A stretch of DNA of 64,000 bases from Streptomyces sp. NBC_00459 (GTDB lineage Bacteria > Actinomycetota > Actinomycetes > Streptomycetales > Streptomycetaceae): contig NZ_CP107903.1 of the NCBI RefSeq assembly GCF_036013955.1, positions 1,736,001 through 1,800,000 of the forward strand, read 5' to 3'. The translations under genes were made by a program, and so were the position numbers. Below are positions 58,144 through 64,000 of the stretch, in pieces (positions within the stretch are counted from its first letter, which is position 1; every line of letters begins with the position of its first letter). Below the pieces are notes generated by a model. It worked only from the letters and a program-made list of their open reading frames with translations, was not told the DNA's origin and ran no database searches.

Positions 58144-59601
58144 CTAGTTCGGGCGGGCCATCGCCTTCACGAAGGCGCGCTCCACGTCGGCCGCCGAGAG
58201 GACTCCGTAGATCTCGCCGGAGTCCTCCACGACCAGGTACTCGGTGGCGGGGGTCGCGCGCAGGGCGTCGAGGAGTTCCTCGCCGGAGAGCTCCGCGGAG
58301 ACCCGCATGCCGTCCGTGAGGTCCTGGGCGAGGCCGCTCACGGAGACCCAGGGGCGGCGGTGTTCGGGTACGCCGACGATCGCGGCCTCGCGGACCAGGG
58401 AGAGGGGTTCTCCGTCGGGGTCGACGACGACCAGGGCGCGGGCGCCTGCGTCGTTGGCTCGGCGCAGGGCCTCGGAGAGGGGGGTGTTGGTCTCGACGGG
58501 GACCGCGCGGCGGGTGAGGTTGCGGGCGCGCAGTTCCGGGAGGTGTTCGCGCAGGCGGGCCATACGGAGGCTGTTGCCGGCGCCGGTCCAGATGATCGCG
58601 GCGAGGATCGCGGCGAGCAGCGCGTCGGTGACGGTGTCCATGCCGACGCTGTCCTCGGCGTCGGAGCCGAGCGCGCCGGCCTGGGTGAGCAGCGGGAGTC
58701 CGATGAGGACGGAGACGGCGAGGGCGCGGCCGACCCAGGCGGCGGCGATCGTACCGGTCATGGGTTTGCCGGTGATCTTCCAGACGACCGCGCGGAGCAT
58801 ACGGCCGCCGTCCAGGGGCAGGCCGGGCAGGAGGTTGAAGGCGGCCACGATGAGGTTGGAGATCATCAGGCCGGCCAGCAGGACTCCGGGGACGGTACCG
58901 GGTTCGACGGTCTGGAGCGCGAGGTAGAAGACGCCCGCGAGGATCAGGGAGAGGAGCGGGCCGACGAAGGCGAGCACGAATTCGCGGCCGGGGGTCTCCG
59001 ACTCCTTCTCGATCTCGGAGACGCCGCCGAAGAACTGGAGCTGGATGCGGCGGACCGGGAGTTTGAAGCGGAGGGCGGCGACGGTGTGGGCGAGTTCATG
59101 GACGAGGACGGACGCGTAGAAGGCGACCGCGAAGAAGAGGGAGACGAGGTAGCGGACGGCGCCGAGTTCGGGGAGCACGCGGTCGAGCTGGCCGCCGAAG
59201 ACCCAGGTGATGAGGGCGGCGACGAGGAACCAGCTGGGGGCGACGTAGACCGGTACGCCGAAGGGGCGTCCCATGAGGAGCCCGCCGCCGGGGTCCTTGG
59301 GTTTCCGGGGCACGCGGGACTTGGCGAGGCGGGGTGTGGTGCCTGTGCGTCCGGGGGTGTCGGCGGGCGCGTCCGGTTTCGGGGTTTCCGGGGGTTCCGG
59401 GGCTGCCGGTTCGTCGGTGCCGACAGGCTCGTCGGTCCGCGTGGGCTCCGCGTCGGGCTTCCCGGTCTCCGCGACCCGGGTGTCGGTCGTCGCCGGTTCG
59501 GGCTGGGTGGGGTCGGTGGTCGGCGCCGTACCGCCGGTGTGGCGGTCGGTCGACTGGTCGTTGCCGGAGCGCGGCTGTCCGCTCCCGCCGCTCTCGTCCA
59601 C
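58144..59601 (-). CDS. Site-2 metalloprotease (M50 family) with CBS domains
   Basis: 485 residues. A disordered acidic/Pro-rich N-terminal region covers about 1-105. The M50 core with several spans carries the zinc motif VHELAHT and the third ligand motif NLLPGLPLDGGRM. Two C-terminal CBS motifs complete the protein (ALVVVDPDGEPLSLVREAAI, EYLVVEDSGEIYGVLSAADV). This is the Rip3-like branch of S2P proteases, which cut within membranes, often anti-sigma factors. GTG 59601 (VDESGGSG) follows AAGGGG. It is divergent from the RecB-like nuclease and convergent with the acyltransferase. The substrate is unknown. Confidence 0.87.
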   Translation of the reverse strand: MDESGGSGQPRSGNDQSTDRHTGGTAPTTDPTQPEPATTDTRVAETGKPDAEPTRTDEPVGTDEPAAPEPPETPKPDAPADTPGRTGTTPRLAKSRVPRKPKDPGGGLLMGRPFGVPVYVAPSWFLVAALITWVFGGQLDRVLPELGAVRYLVSLFFAVAFYASVLVHELAHTVAALRFKLPVRRIQLQFFGGVSEIEKESETPGREFVLAFVGPLLSLILAGVFYLALQTVEPGTVPGVLLAGLMISNLIVAAFNLLPGLPLDGGRMLRAVVWKITGKPMTGTIAAAWVGRALAVSVLIGLPLLTQAGALGSDAEDSVGMDTVTDALLAAILAAIIWTGAGNSLRMARLREHLPELRARNLTRRAVPVETNTPLSEALRRANDAGARALVVVDPDGEPLSLVREAAIVGVPEHRRPWVSVSGLAQDLTDGMRVSAELSGEELLDALRATPATEYLVVEDSGEIYGVLSAADVERAFVKAMARPN

Positions 59602-59749
59602 GGTGTCCCCTTGTCGGATGCGTCTCCCTTTTCCGCTCCGGGGCGGAAGGGCCTCGGGTCGATGGTATGCGGCCGTCGCGACCGGTTTCGCCCCGGCACC
59701 CCCTGTGTTCGCCGGGGGTTGTGGTCGGGGCGTGGCGGCGGCTGGGTCA

Positions 59750-59772
59750 CTGTCAGTGGTGGGCCGTATGGT
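59750..59772 (+). promoter_or_regulatory. PafBC/RecA-NDp-like promoter of the RecB-like nuclease
   Basis: CTGTCAGTG, 8 bp, then TATGGT: one mismatch in the first element and a TANNNT -10. The -10 ends 7 bp before ATG 59780. Confidence 0.66.
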
Positions 59773-59779
59773 CGTCGTC

Positions 59780-60658
59780 ATGGAAATGAGCACCGAGGGC
59801 GCCGCCGAGTCCGTCTCGCCGGTGAGGCCGCCCTCCGCGCCGGCGTCGCTGTCGCCCTCGCGGGCCAGTGACTTCATGCAGTGTCCGTTGCTGTACCGGT
59901 TCCGGGTGATCGACCGGTTGCCGGAGAAGCCGAGTGAGGCGGCGACCAGAGGCACGTTGGTGCACGCGGTGCTGGAGCGGCTGTTCGATGTTCCGGCGGC
60001 GGAGCGGACGGCGCCGCAGGCCAAGTCGTTGATCCCGGGTCAGTGGGACCGGCTGCGGGAGTCGCGGCCGGAGGTCGTGGAGCTGTTCGCGGACGATCCG
60101 GACGGGGAGCGGCTGGCGCGCTGGCTGGGTGAGGCGGAGCAGCTGGTCGAGCGCTGGTTCGGCCTGGAGGATCCGACGCGGCTGGAGCCGGCCGAGCGTG
60201 AGCTGTTCGTCGAGGCGGAGCTGGATTCCGGGCTGAAGTTGCGCGGGATCATCGACCGGGTCGATGTGGCGCCCACGGGCGAGGTGCGGATCGTCGACTA
60301 CAAGACGGGGAAGGCGCCGCGTCCGGAGTACGCGGAGGGCGCGCTGTTCCAGATGAAGTTCTACGCGCTGGTCGTGTGGCGGTTGAAGAACGTGGTGCCG
60401 CGGCGGCTCCAGCTGGTGTATCTCGGCAGTGGGGACGTGCTGACGTACGACCCGGTGATGGCGGACCTGGAGCGGGTGGAGCGCAAGCTGCTGGCGTTGT
60501 GGGAGGCGATCCGGGAGGCCACGGAGACGGGGGTGTGGCGGCCCCGGCCGACGAAGCTGTGCGGTTGGTGCGATCACCAGGCGGTGTGTCCGGAGTTCGG
60601 GGGTACTCCCCCGGTCTATCCGTTGCCGGTGCGCGAGGCTCCGCCGGAAGCGCCGTAG
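59780..60658 (+). CDS. RecB-family PD-(D/E)XK nuclease with Fe-S cysteines
   Basis: 292 residues. The N-terminal cysteine is in SDFMQCPLLYRFRVIDRL. The nuclease core has GIIDRVD and the catalytic VRIVDYKTGKAP, then the QMKFYALVVWRL helix. The last three cysteines, LCGWCDHQAVC, complete an Fe-S cluster as in AddB/Cas4-type nucleases. It probably acts in DNA end processing. I place the start at ATG 59780 because the promoter at 59750-59772 predicts transcription beginning there (leaderless). An ATG at 59768 lies inside its -10. ATG 59786 is an alternative. Confidence 0.88.
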   Translation: MEMSTEGAAESVSPVRPPSAPASLSPSRASDFMQCPLLYRFRVIDRLPEKPSEAATRGTLVHAVLERLFDVPAAERTAPQAKSLIPGQWDRLRESRPEVVELFADDPDGERLARWLGEAEQLVERWFGLEDPTRLEPAERELFVEAELDSGLKLRGIIDRVDVAPTGEVRIVDYKTGKAPRPEYAEGALFQMKFYALVVWRLKNVVPRRLQLVYLGSGDVLTYDPVMADLERVERKLLALWEAIREATETGVWRPRPTKLCGWCDHQAVCPEFGGTPPVYPLPVREAPPEAP

Positions 60659-60680
60659 TGTTCCGCGGGCCGGGTGGGGG

Positions 60681-60742
60681 GCTGGTCGCGCCCCGTGGCG
60701 GAGCCGCAGATCGACAGAGCCCCGCGCCTCTTTCGGGGCGCG
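60681..60742. repeat. Streptomyces dispersed repeat-like hairpin element
   Basis: GCTGGTCGCGCCCCGTGGCG ... AGCCGCAGATCGA ... then a GCCCCG/CGGGGC stem. From memory this resembles a very common intergenic Streptomyces repeat, but there is only one copy here. It may end transcription of the RecB-like gene. Confidence 0.4.
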
Positions 60743-60788
60743 ATGCGGCACAGGGCAGAATGACGGTGGACTAACGAAGGAGACTTAC

Positions 60789-61460
60789 GTGGCCATCCGC
60801 GTCCTACTTGTCGACGACCAGCCGCTGCTGCGTACCGGGTTCCGGATGATTCTGGAGGCCGAGCAGGACATCGCGGTTGTCGGCGAGGCCGGAGACGGTC
60901 TACAGGCGATCGACCAGGTGCGGGCCCTGCAGCCCGATGTTGTGCTGATGGACATCCGGATGCCGCGGATGGACGGTGTGGAGGCGACCCGGCAGATCAC
61001 CGGGCCGGGGCGGGACGGGCCGGCGAAGGTGCTGGTGCTGACGACCTTCGATCTCGACGAGTACGTGGTGGAGGCGCTGCGGGCCGGCGCCAGCGGCTTC
61101 CTGCTGAAGGACGCGCCGGCGAACGAGCTGGTGCAGGCGATCCGGGTGGTGGCCTCGGGTGAGGCGATGCTCGCGCCGAGCATCACGCGACGGCTGCTGG
61201 ACAAGTACGCGGGGCATCTGCCGTCGGGCGACGAGCCCGTGCCGGACGCGCTGCACACGTTGACCGAGCGTGAGGTCGAGGTGCTGAAGCTGGTGGCGCG
61301 GGGACTGTCGAACGCGGAGATCGCCGCTGATCTGTTCGTCAGTGAGACCACGGTCAAGACGCATGTCGGGCATGTGCTGACCAAGCTGGGGCTGCGCGAC
61401 CGGGTGCAGGCCGCGGTGTACGCGTACGAGAGCGGGCTGGTGCGGCCCGGCGCGCAGTGA
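60789..61460 (+). CDS. NarL/LuxR-family response regulator (orphan)
   Basis: 223 residues. The receiver domain has LLVDDQPLLRTG, phospho-acceptor Asp55 in VVLMDIRMPRMDG, VLTTFDLDEYV and LLKDAP. The LuxR-type HTH is at about 155-215 (LTEREVEVLKLVARGLSNAE, then LFVSETTVKTHVGHVLTKL). GTG 60789 follows GAAGGAGA. No histidine kinase gene is adjacent, so it is an orphan or depends on a distant kinase. It is followed by a strong bidirectional terminator. Confidence 0.9.
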   Translation: MAIRVLLVDDQPLLRTGFRMILEAEQDIAVVGEAGDGLQAIDQVRALQPDVVLMDIRMPRMDGVEATRQITGPGRDGPAKVLVLTTFDLDEYVVEALRAGASGFLLKDAPANELVQAIRVVASGEAMLAPSITRRLLDKYAGHLPSGDEPVPDALHTLTEREVEVLKLVARGLSNAEIAADLFVSETTVKTHVGHVLTKLGLRDRVQAAVYAYESGLVRPGAQ

Positions 61461-61480
61461 CGGGACCGATGTGTACGACG

Positions 61481-61520
61481 ACGAGGGCGCCCCTTCCGGG
61501 AACGGAAGGGGCGCCCTCGT
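61481..61520. terminator. Bidirectional stem-loop after the response regulator and ABC lipoprotein
   Basis: Perfect 18-bp stem ACGAGGGCGCCCCTTCCG with its complement and the GGAA tetraloop, between convergent genes. Confidence 0.9.
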
Positions 61521-61536
61521 TCGTGTGCGGCCCGTG

Positions 61537-63117
61537 TCAGCCCTTGTTGATCTCCCAGAAACGGAAGACGGTCGAGGCGTCGAGGCAGTACTCCAGGCCG
61601 TAGACGTCATCGCGGACGACGGCGTACTGCTTGGCCTGCCAGATGGGGAGGACGGGGACCTCCCGGGCGACGATGTCCTGGAGCTCGCCGAAGTCCGTGT
61701 CGGTCGCGGCGCGGTCGCTCTGGGCGGCGGTGCCGGGGATCAGGGTGTCGGTGATCGTGGTGTTGGTGAAGTTGTTGCCGAGTACGTTGCCCTGGCCGAA
61801 GAAGGGGGCGGTGAAGTTGTCGGCGTCGGGGTAGTCCGGCACCCAGCCCTTCACGTACACGCCGTACTTGCCGGCCTCGATGTCCTTCTCGTACTGCGCG
61901 AAGGGTACGGACTTGACGGTCGCCTCGAACAGGCCGCTGGCGTTGAGCTGCTTGGCGATGGCCTGGAACTCGTCGTCGGTGGCGGGGCCGTAGCGGGACG
62001 GGGTCGACCAGAGGGTCAGCTTGACCCTGTCGGTGATGCCGTCGGCCTGGAGTGCGGCCTGGGCCTTCGCCTTGGAGGGGCGGGCGCCGTAGGTGTCGAA
62101 GAAGGCGGTGTTGTGACCGGCTATACCGGCCGGGATGATCGAGTAGAGGGGGGTCGCCGTGTCCTCGTAGACCTGGTCGACCAGGGCCTCGCGGTCGAGG
62201 AGGTAGGCGATGGCCTTGCGTACGCCGATCTTTCCGGCGATCGGGTCGTCCATGTTGAAGACGAGGTGCTGGACCTCGGCGCTGGTGCCCTCGACGACGT
62301 CGACGCCCTCGTTGCCACTGGCGTTCTCGATGTCGGCTATGTCGCCGGCCTTGAGGCCTCGGTAGGCGATGTCGATGTCCTTGTCGACGATCGCCTGCTT
62401 CAGCTTGGTCTGGTCGCCGTGGAAGAACTTGAGGGTGACGCCGGAGTTGTGGACCTCGGCGGTGCCCTTGTAGTTCGGGTTGACGGAGAAGACCGCGCTG
62501 TCCTCGTCGAACGAGTCCAGCTTGTAGGGGCCGGAGCCGACGGCTTGGCCGTCCTTGCGCAGGCCGTCCTTGTCGTACTGCTGGTGGTCGACGATCGAGC
62601 CGGCGCCGGAGGCGATCTTGCTGGGGAAGGTGGCGTCGGGCACCTTGAGGTTGAAGACGACGGTCTGCTCGTCGGGGGTGTCCACCGAGCCGAGCATCGG
62701 GAACATGATCGCGGGGCCCGCGGCGTCGTTGATCTTCAGCATGCGGTCGAAGGAGAACTTCACGTCCTCCGAGGTGAGTTCGTCACCGTTGCTGAACTTC
62801 AGGCCGTCGCGCAGGGTGCACTTGTACACCTTGGTCTGCGCGTCGCTGAAGGCGCACTCCTTGGCTGCCTCGGGCTGCGGTTCGGTGCCCCCGTTGGGGA
62901 AGCTCAGCAACGACTGGAAGACGTTGTTGAACAACAGCCAGGAACCGGGGTCGTAGCCGGAGGCGGGGTCGGTCGCCAGGACGTCGTCGGACATCCCCAT
63001 GACCACGGCGGAGCCGTCGGCCCCCGAGTCGCCGTTCTCCGAGCCGCATCCGGTCAGCAGGCCGGAAGCCAGCCCCGCCACGATGGGCAGGACTGGCCAC
63101 TGGTTGCGCAGGTTCAC
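61537..63117 (-). CDS. Oligopeptide ABC transporter substrate-binding lipoprotein (SBP family 5)
   Basis: 526 residues. The signal peptide with lipobox GLLTGC (Cys24) is followed by a full DppA/OppA-like domain: SWLLFNNVFQSLLSF, CTLRDGLKFSNGDELTSEDV, AGKIGVRKAIAYLLDREALV and near the end VPVLPIWQAKQYAVV. It should bind peptides or a nickel/peptide-like ligand outside the cell. No permease genes are in view; they may lie beyond the right edge or be shared. It is a tandem paralogue of the gene at 63203, which precedes it on the same strand by 85 bp. The start is ATG 63117. Confidence 0.9.
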   Translation of the reverse strand: MNLRNQWPVLPIVAGLASGLLTGCGSENGDSGADGSAVVMGMSDDVLATDPASGYDPGSWLLFNNVFQSLLSFPNGGTEPQPEAAKECAFSDAQTKVYKCTLRDGLKFSNGDELTSEDVKFSFDRMLKINDAAGPAIMFPMLGSVDTPDEQTVVFNLKVPDATFPSKIASGAGSIVDHQQYDKDGLRKDGQAVGSGPYKLDSFDEDSAVFSVNPNYKGTAEVHNSGVTLKFFHGDQTKLKQAIVDKDIDIAYRGLKAGDIADIENASGNEGVDVVEGTSAEVQHLVFNMDDPIAGKIGVRKAIAYLLDREALVDQVYEDTATPLYSIIPAGIAGHNTAFFDTYGARPSKAKAQAALQADGITDRVKLTLWSTPSRYGPATDDEFQAIAKQLNASGLFEATVKSVPFAQYEKDIEAGKYGVYVKGWVPDYPDADNFTAPFFGQGNVLGNNFTNTTITDTLIPGTAAQSDRAATDTDFGELQDIVAREVPVLPIWQAKQYAVVRDDVYGLEYCLDASTVFRFWEINKG

Positions 63118-63147
63118 GTGGAAGTGCCTTGTCGTCGGGTCTTGGAT

Positions 63148-63172
63148 ACCCGGGGCCGTCCCAGCCCCGGGT
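63148..63172. terminator. Stem-loop between the two peptide-binding lipoprotein genes
   Basis: ACCCGGGGC-CGTCCCA-GCCCCGGGT, perfect 9-bp stem in the 85-bp gap. It may reduce read-through from the upstream paralogue. Confidence 0.6.
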
Positions 63173-63202
63173 CGGGATGTGTGCGTCGGACGGGTGTGCG
63201 GG

Positions 63203-64000
63203 TCAGTTGGTCACACCGCGGCCGAGCTCCCAAAGCTGGAGCGTAGACGAGGAGTTGATGGCCCACTCGGCTCCGGTGACGCCGTCGCGCGCTGCAATGT
63301 ACTGGTTGCCCTGCCACAGCGGCAGGACGGGTACGTCGTCGGCCACGATGTCCTGGATGTCCGTGAGACTCGTGGAGGCCGTCAGGCGGTCGGCCTCGCG
63401 GCGGGACTCGGGGATCAGGCTGTCGCGGATCTTGGCGTTGGAGTACGGCAGGTTGAGGAAGTTGTCCTTGTCGAGGAACGGCGCGAGGTAGTTGTCGGCG
63501 TCGGGGAAGTCCGGGAACCAGCCCATCCCGTAGACGTCGTACTCGCCTTCCTTCTCGGCCGGACGGAAAGTGGTCCAGGGGGCGCCCTTGATGGTCACCT
63601 TGAACAGCCCGCTGGCGTTGAGCTGCTTCTGCAGTTCCTCGAACTCCTGCTTGGTGGCCGAACCGTAGTGGTCGGTCGTGAAGTGCAGGGTCAGTTTCAC
63701 CGGGGTGGTGATACCGGCGTTCTCCATCAGGGTTTTGGCCTTGATGTCGTTCGGCTCGCCGTACTTGTTGAAGAAGGAGTTCGAGTGGCCGGTGATCGTG
63801 GCCGGGACCAGCGAGTAGAGCGGCTCGGCCTCGTCGCCGTACACCTTGGAGACGAGTTCGGCGCGGTTGATGATCTGGGCCATCGCCTGGCGGACCGCTT
63901 TCGTCTTCACCGTGGGCGCGTCGGTGTTGAAGGCGAGGTAACGGATTTCTAGGCCGGGCATCTGGACGAGGTCGATGTCGCCGCTCGAGTCGTCGTCGAG
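63203..64000 (-). CDS. Oligopeptide ABC transporter substrate-binding protein (SBP family 5), 5' end missing
   Basis: The last 265 codons of an SBP family 5 protein; the frame runs without a stop to the window edge, so signal peptide and N-terminal lobe are missing. It has the same landmarks as its neighbour: VRQAMAQIINRAELVSKVYG, LYSLVPATITGHSNSFF, WFPDFPDADNYLAPF and VPVLPLWQGNQYIAA. The resemblance to the downstream gene over the shared part indicates a tandem duplication. The C-terminus SSTLQLWELGRGVTN parallels TVFRFWEINKG of the paralogue. Confidence 0.88.
   Translation of the reverse strand, partial: LDDDSSGDIDLVQMPGLEIRYLAFNTDAPTVKTKAVRQAMAQIINRAELVSKVYGDEAEPLYSLVPATITGHSNSFFNKYGEPNDIKAKTLMENAGITTPVKLTLHFTTDHYGSATKQEFEELQKQLNASGLFKVTIKGAPWTTFRPAEKEGEYDVYGMGWFPDFPDADNYLAPFLDKDNFLNLPYSNAKIRDSLIPESRREADRLTASTSLTDIQDIVADDVPVLPLWQGNQYIAARDGVTGAEWAINSSSTLQLWELGRGVTN

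Noticed and set aside
1..64000. CRISPR arrays, tRNA genes, transposases, phage or integrative element ends
   Set aside because: I looked for regular spacer-repeat patterns, tRNA-like cloverleaf 3' ends and transposase motifs and saw none. Dedicated searches could still find a small RNA.

Overview
The window is high-GC actinobacterial chromosome, almost certainly Streptomyces. The signs are a cvn9/rar-type conservon, the complete Pup-proteasome locus (arc, dop, pup, prcB, prcA, pafA, pafB, pafC), third-position GC bias, GTG/TTG starts, very rare TTA codons and a dispersed GC-rich hairpin repeat. From memory (no search was possible), the core order resembles S. coelicolor from about SCO1613 to the SCO1650s. 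I saw no tRNA, rRNA, CRISPR array, insertion sequence or phage gene.

Layout. 1-9393: a truncated glutamine synthetase-like gamma-glutamylation gene with its GntR regulator and a gamma-glutamyl hydrolase; a LysR/TDT exporter pair; a metal-receptor-like protein; an XRE-cupin regulator; a glycine betaine/proline ABC transporter. 9622-11717: a 5'-3' exonuclease and an iron-box-controlled siderophore reductase. 12030-18433: an accessory block with an APC permease, then a terpene cluster of a P450 divergent from a class II cyclase with a DxDTT motif and a class I terpene synthase. 18499-24272: an RluA pseudouridine synthase and the rarA-E conservon. 24601-32372: a TetR regulator divergent from a guanidine-degradation operon (two carboxyguanidine deiminase subunits, a guanidine/urea carboxylase, allophanate hydrolase). 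32564-41284: helY, tatC, tatA, pafC, pafB and two FKBPs. 41582-51531: the pupylation-proteasome locus, interrupted by an MFS/LacI pair and an HNH (endonuclease VII) gene. 51791-64000: ferredoxin, trmI, a glycan cassette (GT2, glycosidase, acyltransferase), an M50 protease, a RecB-like nuclease, an orphan response regulator and two tandem oligopeptide-binding lipoproteins, the second cut by the window edge.

How the parts connect. (1) The TetR at 24601-25236 faces a perfect 28-bp palindrome in the guanidine operon leader. A 22/28 match to it lies directly before the APC permease 13 kb away, so the permease is a candidate uptake system for guanidine or a related compound in the same regulon. (2) Three DNA-transaction genes (5'-3' exonuclease, helY, RecB-like nuclease) carry matches to the PafBC/RecA-NDp promoter pattern TTGTCRGTG-N8-TANNNT. 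In each, the -10 hexamer ends only 7-10 nt before the start codon, which implies leaderless mRNAs. PafB and PafC are encoded in the same window. (3) By eye I found only two in-frame TTA codons, one in the class II terpene cyclase and one in rarC. This suggests bldA control of both the terpene cluster and the conservon.
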